Positions 1-9,532 of a stretch of DNA of 64,000 bases are shown one piece after another. The notes under the pieces were generated by a model. The model did no database searches and was not told the origin of the DNA. It was given only the letters and a program-made list of their open reading frames with translations. The DNA comes from an uncultured Bacteroidales bacterium. GTDB lineage: Bacteria; Bacteroidota; Bacteroidia; Bacteroidales; P3. Position 1 is the stretch's first letter. Each line of letters starts with the position of its first letter. The position numbers and the translations under genes were made by a program. The stretch is taken from assembly GCA_944320465.1 (NCBI GenBank), contig CALUHO010000005.1, positions 54,234 through 118,233 of the forward strand. The letters run 5' to 3'.

Positions 1-7
1 AGCCAGC

Positions 8-496
8 TTACTCTTCCACAGCTTGCCTGATTTCCTCTTCCGAGGCCTGGCGCACCTCTAAAACCCGTCCCCTGAAATGCAAGGTTTCTCCGGCCAAAGG
101 CTCGTTAAAATCCAAAGTCACCATTCCGTCCCGCTTGTCTACGACCAAAGCCTCGTAATGATGCCCTTCCATGTCTTGAATCGGAATGAATTCCCCCGTC
201 TTGAGATCTATCCGTTCGTTTTCCGGCACCTCTGCCATCAAATCGGCTTCCGGAAACTGCACTACTTTCTCTTCATCGTACGGGCCATAACCCTGCTCTT
301 CGTCTATCAAAAAATCAAAACCATCACCTGGCTCCAATCCCAACAGGTTCTTTTCCAATACATCCAACAGCAATCCCCTTCCAACCAAGATTTCCGTAGG
401 ATCGTCTTCCGTATACTTCTCAACAATCTGCCCCTCCGGTCCATCATAACGTAGGGTATATTCCAATATCGCAATCGTATCCTTGCTTATTTTCAT
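8..496 (-). CDS. slyD: FKBP-type peptidyl-prolyl isomerase, SlyD-like
   Basis: The 162-residue product fits the short SlyD class of FKBP prolyl isomerases, which speed cis-trans isomerisation of Xaa-Pro bonds and act as folding chaperones in the cytoplasm. The FKBP half appears at both ends (DDPTEILVGRGLLLDVLEKN near residues 30-50, LDFNEPLAGETLHFRGRVLE near the C-terminus) and the insert-in-flap chaperone domain lies between (roughly 70-125). The His-rich metal-binding tail of E. coli SlyD is absent. The frame is open further upstream to 580, but MKISKDT at 496 is the natural family start and lies downstream of a TAAATTTG promoter element at 594-601. Divergent from the exonuclease III gene. 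Confidence 0.88.
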   Translation of the reverse strand: MKISKDTIAILEYTLRYDGPEGQIVEKYTEDDPTEILVGRGLLLDVLEKNLLGLEPGDGFDFLIDEEQGYGPYDEEKVVQFPEADLMAEVPENERIDLKTGEFIPIQDMEGHHYEALVVDKRDGMVTLDFNEPLAGETLHFRGRVLEVRQASEEEIRQAVEE

Positions 497-593
497 GACT
501 GGTTGTTTTAAATTTTGTCTAACAGCGTTCGCATCCACCGGATTTCCGCCGCCACATACGCCCGCTGCATATCCATACAAGTATCTTGATTTG

Positions 594-639
594 CAAATTT
601 ACGGCTTTTTCCGGAATTCAAATGGATTTCATATTTTTG
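594..639. promoter_or_regulatory. Divergent Bacteroidota-type promoters
   Basis: TAAATTTG on the minus strand (594-601) faces the slyD-like gene, and TATTTTTG on the plus strand (632-639) faces the exonuclease gene. Both match the TAnnTTTG -7 consensus of Bacteroidota sigma factors. The -33 elements are not clear. Confidence 0.5.
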
Positions 640-690
640 CAAACTACGATTTGTCCGGTTCGAGCCGGCAACAAAATTCAAACAGAGAAC

Positions 691-1467
691 GTGTCTATCA
701 AGAAAATCATCACCTACAACCTTAACGGAATCCGTTCGGCCGCCAACAAAGGCTTTGTGGAATGGTTGCGCAATTGCGGAGCCGATGTGGTTTGCCTTCA
801 AGAAACCAAAGCCCAGCCGGACCAGATTCCAATAATGGAAATAGCCGGAGCAGGTTACGAAACCTATTGTTTCTCCGCGCAAAAAAAAGGATACAGCGGA
901 GTGGCCTTGCTCTGCCGCCAGAAACCCGACCATATAGAAAAAGGGATGGGGATACCGCTTTACGATAACGAAGGACGCTTCATCCGGGCCGACTTCGGAA
1001 AACTGAGCGTAATCAGCGTATACCACCCTTCCGGCACTTCGGGAGAGGAACGCCAGGCTTTCAAAATGCAATGGCTGCATGATTTCCAGGACTACGTGGA
1101 AGATTTACGGAAAAAACGTCCTTACATGATTTTAGCCGGAGATTATAATATTTGCCACGAAGCCATCGACATTCACGACCCCGTCCGCAACGCGACCCAT
1201 TCCGGATTCTTGCCCGAAGAGCGTGAATGGATGAGCGGATTCCTGGCCAAAGGCTACATAGACAGCTTCCGGTACCTTCATCCCGATCTCAAGGCCCAAT
1301 ACACCTGGTGGAGTTTCCGGGCAGGTTCGCGAGCCAAGAATCTGGGATGGCGCATCGACTATCTGATGTTGACCGACAATCTGGCCAATAATCTCAAAAA
1401 CGCCTTCATCCTTCCCGAAGCAGTACATTCCGACCATTGCCCCTCAGGCATCGAATTAGACATATAA
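691..1467 (+). CDS. xth: Exodeoxyribonuclease III (AP endonuclease family)
   Basis: 258 residues of the exonuclease III / endonuclease-exonuclease-phosphatase family, a base-excision-repair enzyme that incises DNA at abasic sites and trims 3' ends. Visible signature elements are YNLNGIRSA near the N-terminus, VCLQETKA (metal-binding Glu), AGDYNICHEAID (Asp and Asn of the active site) and HSDHCP at the C-terminus (catalytic Asp-His). The start is taken as GTG 691 (VSIKKIITYN) because in-frame ATG codons further upstream overlap or precede the TATTTTTG promoter element at 632-639, and family proteins begin just before this strand. It is followed 4 bp later by the OmpA-like gene, so the two are probably co-transcribed. 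Confidence 0.9.
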   Translation: MSIKKIITYNLNGIRSAANKGFVEWLRNCGADVVCLQETKAQPDQIPIMEIAGAGYETYCFSAQKKGYSGVALLCRQKPDHIEKGMGIPLYDNEGRFIRADFGKLSVISVYHPSGTSGEERQAFKMQWLHDFQDYVEDLRKKRPYMILAGDYNICHEAIDIHDPVRNATHSGFLPEEREWMSGFLAKGYIDSFRYLHPDLKAQYTWWSFRAGSRAKNLGWRIDYLMLTDNLANNLKNAFILPEAVHSDHCPSGIELDI

Positions 1468-1471
1468 AACC

Positions 1472-2428
1472 ATGAAAACCCATCATAAAATGAAAAACAT
1501 CAAAAAAATCGGCAGATGGAGTTTGATTCTCTCCATAGGAATAGCCAGCCTATCCTGCGTATCCTCCAGAAAATACAACGATTTGTTGGAGCAACAGAAC
1601 ACATGTGCCTCTGAAAACCGGGATTTGAAGAAAGCAAACCAAGACTGCAATGCCAATCTGACAGAAAGCAAAGCCTTAAACGACCGACTTCAAGCTAAAA
1701 TGAATGCAACCCAGACCGAATTGGACACCCTGAGGCGGAATTACATATTGATGGCAGCCGATTTAGCCGAACTGCAAAACAATTACAAGAAAATAGATGC
1801 CGAATACAAAAGTTCGGTATCCGGCAAAGATGCGCTAAGAGATCAATTAGGACGGAAAGAAGCTGAATTGGCCGAGAAAGAGAACCTGCTCAACGCCCAA
1901 TCGGCCAAATTAGCCGAATTGCAAAGCATCCTGGATACAAAAGACCAACAACTCAACAGCTTGCGCGAAGCTGTCAGCAAAGCCTTGCTCGGATTCCAGG
2001 ACAAAGGACTTTCCATCAACCTGAAAAACGGGAAAATATATGTCTCAATGGCAGAAAAGCTCCTGTTCGCGTCCGGAAGCTGGACAGTCAACCCGCAAGG
2101 CAGGGAAGCCATTTATGAATTAGGAAACGTGATGGCCCAGAACCCTGATATCCACATCATGGTAGAAGGCCATACCGACAACGTGCCCCTCAATGGAAAA
2201 GGCGATATCAAAGACAATTGGGATCTCAGCACCAAGCGAGCCACCTCGATTGTCCGCTTGCTGTTAGAAAACAAGAATATAGCTCCTTCCCGGGTATCTG
2301 CCTGCGGACGAAGCGAATACGTACCGTTGGCACCCAACGACAAAGCGGAGGACCGTGCCAAGAACCGTCGCACAGAAATCATCCTGACACCCGATCTGGA
2401 CGAATTGTTCCAAGCCATCAACCAATAG
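1472..2428 (+). CDS. OmpA-family peptidoglycan-binding lipoprotein with coiled coil
   Basis: 318 residues. An N-terminal lipoprotein signal ends at a Cys near residue 29 (IASLSC). A long Gln/Leu/Lys/Glu heptad-rich segment (about 35-170) is predicted as coiled coil, and the C-terminal OmpA domain (about 190-305) carries VEGHTDNVPLNG and the NRRTEI loop that binds diaminopimelate in peptidoglycan. The design suggests an envelope tether reaching from a lipid anchor to the cell wall. MKNIKKIG at 1490 is an alternative start that shortens the signal. The gene sits directly behind the exonuclease gene and converges on recO. Confidence 0.85.
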   Translation: MKTHHKMKNIKKIGRWSLILSIGIASLSCVSSRKYNDLLEQQNTCASENRDLKKANQDCNANLTESKALNDRLQAKMNATQTELDTLRRNYILMAADLAELQNNYKKIDAEYKSSVSGKDALRDQLGRKEAELAEKENLLNAQSAKLAELQSILDTKDQQLNSLREAVSKALLGFQDKGLSINLKNGKIYVSMAEKLLFASGSWTVNPQGREAIYELGNVMAQNPDIHIMVEGHTDNVPLNGKGDIKDNWDLSTKRATSIVRLLLENKNIAPSRVSACGRSEYVPLAPNDKAEDRAKNRRTEIILTPDLDELFQAINQ

Positions 2429-2434
2429 GACGAA

Positions 2435-2493
2435 CAGGACAGGCACCTGCTTGCTCGCCAGCCAAGATCTGATGCACACAGATGCCTGTCCTG
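2435..2493. terminator. Candidate bidirectional terminator hairpin
   Basis: A perfect 11-bp inverted repeat, CAGGACAGGCA (2435-2445) and TGCCTGTCCTG (2483-2493), lies between the convergent OmpA-type and recO genes. The 37-nt loop and lack of a T-run make this a weak terminator, but it is the only structure in the gap. Confidence 0.4.
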
Positions 2494-2524
2494 ATACATA
2501 TTCTCGTCCATTCCGTCCACCAAG

Positions 2525-3265
2525 CTACCGAAATACTTCCCGAAGCACTTCCATTGACTTGAAAGAGCCGCTAATCCCGCTCTGAATCCGACAATACGAG
2601 GATAATGCCTGCAACAAAGCATGACGGCGCGACGAGTCGAACAAACTTATCTCCGGAAAACCATCCAAGCTTTGGTTCCGGGCTTGCAGCAAAAGAGCCA
2701 GATCCCTCGCTGCTTCCCCACGGAGAAAATCCTCATGCACCGGAGGGACAGAGACAAAACAGCCTTCCCTCAAATCGAAATACACATCCGCAGGATGCGT
2801 TTCCGCCTGCGGGTAGAAGCCCAATGAATCGGCCAAAGCCAGCAAAAAAAACAAATGGAATTCAGAAATACCGCGCTGCCTCGTATCAAATTGCCGCAAA
2901 GCAGCCGAAATCTTATCGTAAAAACAAACATCCTGCTCCGATTCCATAATGCACCGCCCCATCACTTCCGCCAAAAAACAAGCCACGCTGCTCTTGCGGA
3001 TATCAGCATGCATCTCCCGGTAAACATAAGCCAGCTTGGCCTCGCTCAAGTAAGAAAGATCGCTCCCATGCCGGGACGAATCATAGCATAACTCCAACTG
3101 GTTCATCGGAAAGAAATAAGACAGGCGCATCTTGCCACCCGCCTTTGAAGGCAAGCGGACAAGGAATCCCCTTTTCCCTTCCAAACGTGTATACACATTG
3201 ACAACCAACCTGTTATCGCCAAACCTCGTAGTAGAAAGCACAATGCCTTCTGTCTCTTGCCTCAT
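2525..3265 (-). CDS. recO: DNA repair protein RecO
   Basis: 246 residues. RecO helps RecR load RecA onto SSB-coated single-stranded DNA during gap repair. The N-terminal OB-fold is recognisable (TEGIVLSTTRFGDNRLVVNV, then RGFLVRLPSK), followed by the helical domain (LFFLLALADSLGFYPQ). The Cys4 zinc motif of some RecO proteins is not seen, which is common in Bacteroidota. ATG 3265 was chosen because it begins the conserved domain and forms an ATGA overlap with the stop of the upstream porZ-like gene (3262-3265), implying translational coupling. Confidence 0.85.
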   Translation of the reverse strand: MRQETEGIVLSTTRFGDNRLVVNVYTRLEGKRGFLVRLPSKAGGKMRLSYFFPMNQLELCYDSSRHGSDLSYLSEAKLAYVYREMHADIRKSSVACFLAEVMGRCIMESEQDVCFYDKISAALRQFDTRQRGISEFHLFFLLALADSLGFYPQAETHPADVYFDLREGCFVSVPPVHEDFLRGEAARDLALLLQARNQSLDGFPEISLFDSSRRHALLQALSSYCRIQSGISGSFKSMEVLREVFR

Positions 3266-5598
3266 CGAATATAGAATATCTTGCAAGCCAAGCTCTGTTT
3301 GCCTTCCTCGGTTGAAGCAAAAACAAACAAAATCCCGCTATCCGGACGACGTCCCTGCATCCCGTACCCATCCCAAGACAATTGCCCGCCGGTAGCCTGT
3401 CCTTGATAAATCAACGTACCATTCGTATCTGTTATTTTCACAATGGCATTCTGCGGCAACCCCTTGATATTGATCAAGCCCTGATAACCGGGCCGAACCG
3501 GATTCGGAAATGCCCGCGCTTCCTCCTCAGGCTCGCCTTCCGTCCGGGTAGCTGTTCCCCGGTAAGAAAGCAATCCCCGGTCTGTGGCAATGAATACTTC
3601 GCCGCTTTGATCATCAATAGCAATATCTTGTATCCGATTGGAGAACAGAGGGGAATTGGACGTAGTGAAATGCGCTATCTCTTCCGAACCATCCGATGAT
3701 ACAAGATAAAGGCCATCGGAAGCGGTTCCTAACCATTTCCGGTTTCCCCCGTCCACAGCAATGGACAGGACTTGATTATCATCCAATAAATTAATTAAAT
3801 ATCCATCACGGGACACCCTGACCGTATTTACCGGGACCGAAGTGTACAGGCCCGTCGGATTCTCAAACATCCGGGCATGCTGGTCAATCACCTTGACTCC
3901 CCGATCCGTCCCCATCCAAATATGCCCTAAATCATCCTCCACAAGACAGAAAACACGCGTGGTCGTCAAATCATTTCCATTGTTCATGTTCACCTGCAAG
4001 CCTTTTATGTAATTCCCGTCCGTTTCATAAACCGCCAAGCTTGCATTATTAAAAATCACCCACTTGTGCTGCCAATAATCGACCAACAAATCACTAACCC
4101 TCTCTGGCGCTAATCCAGAGACCCGCAAATCATAAGCACTCCAGTTCCCATTCCTATCCAGGCAATGCAAGGCCGCATCGCTCATGTTGTTCAATATCCA
4201 TAAATTGGCATCGGCATCGAAATCCAAGCCATACACCCGGCAAGTGTTATGGACCGCATTGTCATACTGGAGCGTGGAATTCTCCGGCATATACCATGCC
4301 ATGCTCCCGTCCGGCTTGATTTCCACCAAGCCATACTCGCTGGTAGCTGCAAAATAATGTCCTTCCTGCAATGGATCCTCCACAGCTTGCACCACAGCGC
4401 GAATAGAAGCCGACAAACCGGCTTTCTGAACACTTTCCGTATTGTAAACCGTCCAATCCCCGTCGTGGAAGACATCCACCTCAAATGCAGTCGCCAAAGG
4501 TTGGAACGCATTCCCGTAACCGCCCCCAGCCACCAGAAGGGATTTTCCCGTTTTGGAAATGTCGAAGCAATTATCCGTCATGGGACCTTCATGCACAAAA
4601 GACAAACGTTCCCCGCTGGCCCGATCCACGCATACCATTTCCCCTGTCTGGAATCCCAGCCAAAGGTTTCCTTCCAAGTCGAGCATAGCAGCGCCTATAG
4701 CCGGATTAACTGTACCCCGGGTAGTGTATTCCAGATTCCAATCCGGCCCATACACATCGGCCCGCCAACCCGAAAGAGAATCATGATACGCAGCAACGAG
4801 CCTGTTGGAAGATTCCTCCAAGACTGTCAAGGCTGCAGACCTCTCCAAAGGCAGTTCGGTCCAAGCCTGGCCAATATTACCGGCAAAAGCACGGCTTGAA
4901 GTCCCCACTACCAATGCCCCCATTGCGACAGTGCAAAACCGCAAATCCTGTCCCGCAAAAACGCTATCTGTCGTCCATGCCGAAAAATCATTCAAATTCG
5001 ATGCCGATTTCTCCGCATATTTCAAGCCTTCTTCCGTCACGGCGTAAATATACTCTTCGTCCACGCAAATCCCATACACCGCTTCCCGTGCATTGTTCTG
5101 CCCGATATAATAGGTTTCCTTTATCTCTTCCTTGCGCACGTCCACCACCACAATGCCGAATCCTGTGGCCAGATAAGCGTAACGACCATCCGTACAAATC
5201 CGGTTCACAGCCTTGCTCCCCTCTATCTCCGCTTCTTGCATATAAGGCAATGAAACCACGTCCGAACCGAATACCAGGTCAAGCATTCCATCCTGATACC
5301 CCACTACCAAGGCATCGTACAGAGACTCGTAAGCCAAAGCAGAAATATCCACGCCGCTCAGCCCGTTATTCCTGTCCATGCCATACAAAATATCATCCCG
5401 CGTATCCACATAAGCCAAAGTGTTCGACATGGCAGCAAAAACCTCCACATCCCGCTGTACGATCTGGAAAATGGCAGAAGACGCGAAATGCGTTCTCCAC
5501 TGCCCTACGGCCACATCTTGCGCAGAAAGCGATTCCAATGCCAGTGCCAATCCTATAAACAAAGACAATACACTCAGATTAAAACGTTTGATTTTCAT
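3262..5598 (-). CDS. porZ: PorZ-like type IX secretion beta-propeller protein
   Basis: 778 residues, close to the size of PorZ of Porphyromonas gingivalis. After a signal peptide (cleavage near LSAQD, residue 26) comes a double seven-bladed two-component-regulator-type propeller: repeats such as GLSGVDISALAYESLYDALV, DLGHIWMGTDRGVKVID, NRKWLGTASDGLYLV and GEVFIATDRGLLSY. The C-terminal approx. 80 residues form a T9SS sorting-type domain (AFPNPVRPGYQGLINIKGLP to the end). In known systems PorZ is part of the surface complex that attaches anionic LPS to T9SS cargo. The PorZ assignment rests on length, architecture and the T9SS context; a generic propeller protein is the alternative. It heads an operon with recO. 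Confidence 0.72.
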   Translation of the reverse strand: MKIKRFNLSVLSLFIGLALALESLSAQDVAVGQWRTHFASSAIFQIVQRDVEVFAAMSNTLAYVDTRDDILYGMDRNNGLSGVDISALAYESLYDALVVGYQDGMLDLVFGSDVVSLPYMQEAEIEGSKAVNRICTDGRYAYLATGFGIVVVDVRKEEIKETYYIGQNNAREAVYGICVDEEYIYAVTEEGLKYAEKSASNLNDFSAWTTDSVFAGQDLRFCTVAMGALVVGTSSRAFAGNIGQAWTELPLERSAALTVLEESSNRLVAAYHDSLSGWRADVYGPDWNLEYTTRGTVNPAIGAAMLDLEGNLWLGFQTGEMVCVDRASGERLSFVHEGPMTDNCFDISKTGKSLLVAGGGYGNAFQPLATAFEVDVFHDGDWTVYNTESVQKAGLSASIRAVVQAVEDPLQEGHYFAATSEYGLVEIKPDGSMAWYMPENSTLQYDNAVHNTCRVYGLDFDADANLWILNNMSDAALHCLDRNGNWSAYDLRVSGLAPERVSDLLVDYWQHKWVIFNNASLAVYETDGNYIKGLQVNMNNGNDLTTTRVFCLVEDDLGHIWMGTDRGVKVIDQHARMFENPTGLYTSVPVNTVRVSRDGYLINLLDDNQVLSIAVDGGNRKWLGTASDGLYLVSSDGSEEIAHFTTSNSPLFSNRIQDIAIDDQSGEVFIATDRGLLSYRGTATRTEGEPEEEARAFPNPVRPGYQGLINIKGLPQNAIVKITDTNGTLIYQGQATGGQLSWDGYGMQGRRPDSGILFVFASTEEGKQSLACKIFYIR

Positions 5599-5680
5599 GT
5601 AGCAAGTATCATTGGGTAAAAACAGCCTGCCTTTCCGTAATAGACAAGCTTACAAATTGCGAATTTACGTTTTTTCTGCT

Positions 5681-5688
5681 TACATTTG
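5681..5688 (+). promoter_or_regulatory. -7 promoter element (TACATTTG)
   Basis: TACATTTG matches TAnnTTTG and lies 88 bp before the CPBP protease start at 5776. An in-frame ATG at 5686 falls inside this element, which argues for the later start. Confidence 0.45.
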
Positions 5689-5775
5689 CCCGGCCTGCGC
5701 GATTTCAGCCCGGATAGATTCATTTCACCGGGCAATGGCAAGCATCAGGCCGCCATCGACATCAAAGCCTCCGCC

Positions 5776-6732
5776 ATGCGCCAACGAGAAATATTCTACA
5801 AGTTCCCCCATGCATTGCAACTGCTCTCTTTCATAGCCATCTGCATAGGATGCCTACTTCTCAGTTCAAGCATTGCCACATTGCTTGCCCTTTTGGCCGG
5901 GGGACCGGACAATCTAAGCGGAACAGCCTCACTCCTGTTCATCCAAGGATTCTCAACGATAGGAGGGTTCTTAATACCGGCTCTCTGGCTGGACCGGATG
6001 AAAAAAGCGGGAAATGCCGATTTCCTGCACGTACGGCAAAGAGTGGAACCAATCTCTTTACTATGCGGCTTGGCATTCCTCATTCTGGCTTCGCCCGTAG
6101 TATCGGCCTTGCAAGAATGGGGCCAATCATGGGAATTAAGCCCTGCACTCGAAGCCTTTTTCTCCCAGAGAACGCGCCAATCCGAAGCCATCCTTGACCA
6201 ACTGCTCCATGTAGACAGCTGGGGAACCTTCCTTATGTCGTTTCTGATCATTGCGGTCACGGCAGGGGTCTGTGAGGAGTTCCTGTTTCGAGGAGGCTTG
6301 CAGAACCTGCTTCAAGAATGGTTTGCCGGCAGGCATCTCTCTTCTCCTCTGAAAAGCAGGCGAACCGGATCCTCTCCCAACATGACAGAAAGGTCCGCAT
6401 CACCCCATGCGGCGGTCTGGATTGCAGCCATTGTATTCAGTGCCGTCCATATAGACATAGCCGGTTTCCTACCCCGCTGCCTGTTAGGTGCCATCCTGGG
6501 CTATGCTTATTTCTACTCGGAATCCATCTGGGTCCCGGTCATCCTTCATATAGCCAACAATGGATTTTCCTGCCTGATCGAGTTCTGTTATTACAAAGGG
6601 TACAGCAAGCTCGATCCGGATCTGCTGAACCAATCCCTCGGCTTGGAATGGACCATCGTCGGCATAGCCGGCCTCGCGTTCTTTTCCATCTTCATTTTCC
6701 GATACCAAAAATTGAAAAAAGAAACCGCCTGA
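5776..6732 (+). CDS. CPBP-family intramembrane glutamic endopeptidase
   Basis: 318 residues, strongly hydrophobic, with about eight predicted membrane spans. The CPBP/CAAX-protease (Abi) motifs are present in order: CEEFLFRG (EExxxR, near residue 166), FSAVHID (about 224) and HIANNG (about 258), which supply the catalytic Glu and His residues of this Rce1-like fold. Substrates of bacterial members are mostly unknown; no bacteriocin or peptide gene lies next to it. The start MRQREIFYKF at 5776 is preferred over MPGLRDF at 5686, which overlaps a promoter element. Divergent from porZ. Confidence 0.85.
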   Translation: MRQREIFYKFPHALQLLSFIAICIGCLLLSSSIATLLALLAGGPDNLSGTASLLFIQGFSTIGGFLIPALWLDRMKKAGNADFLHVRQRVEPISLLCGLAFLILASPVVSALQEWGQSWELSPALEAFFSQRTRQSEAILDQLLHVDSWGTFLMSFLIIAVTAGVCEEFLFRGGLQNLLQEWFAGRHLSSPLKSRRTGSSPNMTERSASPHAAVWIAAIVFSAVHIDIAGFLPRCLLGAILGYAYFYSESIWVPVILHIANNGFSCLIEFCYYKGYSKLDPDLLNQSLGLEWTIVGIAGLAFFSIFIFRYQKLKKETA

Positions 6733-6836
6733 TAAGCAGGACCATGAAAATGTATCAAAAATAGGACTCTAAAATCATTCTCAGACGGCGTGTCAGAGCG
6801 AGTAAGACACAAGACATTGAGAGCGAGGAGTGTATT

Positions 6837-6855
6837 GCCGCTGTTTCGCAGCGGC
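6837..6855. terminator. Hairpin between convergent genes
   Basis: GCCGCTG (6837-6843) and CAGCGGC (6849-6855) form a perfect 7-bp stem with a 5-nt loop, placed between the 3' ends of the CPBP protease gene and priA. The surrounding approx. 110 bp (6775-6885) are GAG-rich, contain a GTGTC/GACAC inverted pair, and match no other element in the window. Confidence 0.35.
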
Positions 6856-6888
6856 AGCAAGCCATGCAAAACACATGTACACCCTTGC

Positions 6889-9348
6889 TTAATACGGATC
6901 GATATCCACTAGCACCCGCACCCGCCTCCATCTGGCATCACGCCAGAACTCCTTCAGGCATTCCGTAAGCCGCTGTTTCATCTTTTCTATCATCGGGCCC
7001 TTCTCGAACTTTATCTGAATATCCTGGATATAATAAGTATTGATACGACTGACAAGCGGATATTCAGGACCTATGACCCGGTCCCCGTATATCTGCCGCA
7101 AAACAAGCGCCAAGGCGGCGGCGGCCTCTCGGACCAATGACTCATCCTTGTGACGGACACTAAGCCGGGCAAGACGGTAGAAAGGAGGATACTTGAAGAC
7201 AAGACGGTCCTGAAGCTGATGCTGGTACATGGAAGCATAGTCACTATTCATGACATCCCGAATCACCTGGTAATCGGGATGATAGGTTTGAATCACCACT
7301 TCTCCGCCTCCATCCTTTCGCCCAGCCCGTCCGCTGACCTGCGTCATCAGTTGGAAGCTGCGCTCGTAAGAACGGAAGTCAGGGAAGCTAATCAGGCTGT
7401 CGGCATCCAGAATGCCTACTACGGACACATTGTCGAAATCCAAACCCTTGGTCACCATCTGAGTCCCCACCAAGATATCAATCTTCCTGTCTTGAAAATC
7501 CTCTATAAGCTTGTGGTAAGCCCCTTTGCCCCGCGTGCTGTCCAAATCCATACGTCCCACCTTGGCATCGGGGAATAGCAACGTCAAATCCTCCTCGATA
7601 CGCTCGGTCCCCGTACCTCTCAACTGCATCTTCGGACTGCCGCATTGAGGACAGACATGAACCTGAGGGATAGCATATCCGCAATAATGGCACATGAGTA
7701 CCCCCCGATGCTTATGGTATGTCAAGGTGACATCGCAATTCTCGCAAACAGGCACGTAACCGCAGGCATCGCATTCCAGACGTGCCGAAAATCCCCGACG
7801 GTTTTGGAAAAGAATCACTTGCTTCCCTTTTTCCAAGGCTTCCTGCATCTTGTTTACCAGCAAGGAAGAAAAAATACCCTGCATCTTCTTCTGCCGCTTT
7901 TCCTCTTTCAAATCGGAAACCAAGACAGCAGGCAACTTGACCCCTCCGTAACGGGTAAAAAGGGTTGCCAATACATATTTGCCATGCAAGGCGTTATAAT
8001 ACGACTCCAATGAGGGCGTAGCCGAACCCAACACCGTTTTGGCTCCATGCAAACGAGCCAGGAAAATGGCGGCATCCCGGGCATGATAACGCGGTGCCGG
8101 GTCCTGTTGCTTGTACGAACCCTCATGTTCTTCATCCACGACAACCAGACCCAAATCCGTGTAAGGCAAGAATAAAGCAGACCTTGCCCCGAGGATAACC
8201 CGGTAACGGGTTCCCGTGTTCTTCCAGATTTCCACCTTTTCGGGTTCGTTGTACCGGGAATGGTAGACCCCCACCTTATCGCCGAAATAACGGCGCAGAC
8301 GGACTATCATCTGTGCCGATAAAGCAATTTCCGGCAAAAGGAACAATGCCTGTTTCCCTGTATCCAGCACGTCTTTGATCAGACGGATGTAGATTTCGGT
8401 TTTCCCGCTCGAAGTAACCCCATGCAACAGGCAGACATCTTTCTTTTCCAATCCCTTCCTGATATCATCGAACGCCTGTTGCTGGGCATCCGACAACACC
8501 ACTTCCTTGGGTCCATCTTTCTGGCCAGAGAGCAACTCCAGACGGCTCTTATGCTTTTTCCGCGAACAAAGGATTCCTTTTTTCAGCAAAGCCTGCAAAG
8601 GTGCTGACGCATTAGGCACTTTGCCTGCCACTAAAGATTTCCGAACCCATCCCTCTTCTGCCTTCTGGCACAAAGAGACATACGCCATCAGGATCTCCAA
8701 TTGCTTGAAAGAACGTTTCTCCAGAACGTCAAATATCTCACGCTGGTGTTCCGGATCATCCAGATAGGCATCGCCCCAACGCAAGTACTCTTCCGAAAGC
8801 GGCCTATACCGCTCGCTGATTTCCTCCTTTACCAGAACAATGCCTCTTTCCCGCAAACTTCGCACCAAGGGGAAAACCTTGGCTTGCGAAGCTGCCTGAG
8901 AAGCTTCAACCAACGTGATTTCCTTTTTGCGTTCCAAGGCTGCGATGATATCCACCTGCTTTTCATTCAGACCTGAAATATCCCCGTCGAAATCGGGATT
9001 CAGGATAATTTTCGTTTCACTGTCCAGCTTGAAACCGGAAGGCAAAGCAGCGGCCATCACTTCCCCTTCCGTGCAAAGGTAGTACGATGCCATCCACTCC
9101 CAGAAACGGAACTGACATTCGTTCACGACAGGTTCCTCGTCCAAGGCAGAAATAATGTCCCTCAAATCATACCCTTCAGGTTTCAAAGAATGAATCCTTT
9201 TGACAATGCCCGCATAGACTTTGTTTGCGCCGAAAGGCACGCAAACCCGGCCTCCCACTTTCACATCCGCCACCATTCCATCGGGTACGGAATACGTAAA
9301 AGTGGCATGCAAAGGCAACGGCAGCAAGACATCTACAAAAACTGGCAT
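6889..9348 (-). CDS. priA: Primosomal protein N' (replication restart helicase PriA)
   Basis: 819 residues. PriA recognises stalled or repaired forks and reloads the replicative helicase. All family parts are visible: an N-terminal 3'-DNA-end-binding domain (FVDVLLPLPLHATFTYSVP), superfamily-2 helicase motifs with Walker A in GVTSSGKTEIY and Walker B VVDEEHEGSYKQ, a GARSALF motif, and the zinc-binding insertion with paired CxxC motifs (CDACGYVPVCENC, CHYCGY, CPQCG). GTGTERIEEDL and QVSGRAGR follow in helicase lobe 2. The length is slightly above the usual 730-800. Transcribed alone, with the DUF4290 gene divergent. Confidence 0.95.
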   Translation of the reverse strand: MPVFVDVLLPLPLHATFTYSVPDGMVADVKVGGRVCVPFGANKVYAGIVKRIHSLKPEGYDLRDIISALDEEPVVNECQFRFWEWMASYYLCTEGEVMAAALPSGFKLDSETKIILNPDFDGDISGLNEKQVDIIAALERKKEITLVEASQAASQAKVFPLVRSLRERGIVLVKEEISERYRPLSEEYLRWGDAYLDDPEHQREIFDVLEKRSFKQLEILMAYVSLCQKAEEGWVRKSLVAGKVPNASAPLQALLKKGILCSRKKHKSRLELLSGQKDGPKEVVLSDAQQQAFDDIRKGLEKKDVCLLHGVTSSGKTEIYIRLIKDVLDTGKQALFLLPEIALSAQMIVRLRRYFGDKVGVYHSRYNEPEKVEIWKNTGTRYRVILGARSALFLPYTDLGLVVVDEEHEGSYKQQDPAPRYHARDAAIFLARLHGAKTVLGSATPSLESYYNALHGKYVLATLFTRYGGVKLPAVLVSDLKEEKRQKKMQGIFSSLLVNKMQEALEKGKQVILFQNRRGFSARLECDACGYVPVCENCDVTLTYHKHRGVLMCHYCGYAIPQVHVCPQCGSPKMQLRGTGTERIEEDLTLLFPDAKVGRMDLDSTRGKGAYHKLIEDFQDRKIDILVGTQMVTKGLDFDNVSVVGILDADSLISFPDFRSYERSFQLMTQVSGRAGRKDGGGEVVIQTYHPDYQVIRDVMNSDYASMYQHQLQDRLVFKYPPFYRLARLSVRHKDESLVREAAAALALVLRQIYGDRVIGPEYPLVSRINTYYIQDIQIKFEKGPMIEKMKQRLTECLKEFWRDARWRRVRVLVDIDPY

Positions 9349-9394
9349 AATCGACCTCTATTATCGCAAACGGGCGAAATTATAAATTTCTTCT

Positions 9395-9402
9395 TATCTT
9401 TG
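9395..9402 (+). promoter_or_regulatory. -7 promoter element (TATCTTTG) for DUF4290-murA
   Basis: TATCTTTG fits TAnnTTTG and sits 131 bp before the DUF4290 start in the priA/DUF4290 divergent gap. Confidence 0.45.
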
Positions 9403-9532
9403 CAATCCGAGAAGCAAAGACAGTCCTTGCCTTACAATCGCTTGCACGCAGTTATTTCCGGAAACGGAATCCTTTATTTTAAGATTTGAAACACCGGCAT
9501 GCATATCGAAAGCCGGTTGCCTAATTGATTCT

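Noticed and set aside
5681..5776. Earlier start of the CPBP protease at 5686
   Set aside because: It overlaps the TACATTTG promoter element, and the additional 30 residues are not hydrophobic or family-like.
6740..6888. Possible further copy of family E or M between the CPBP and priA genes
   Set aside because: It has a 7-bp hairpin and GAG-rich repeats but lacks both terminus types and any target duplication.
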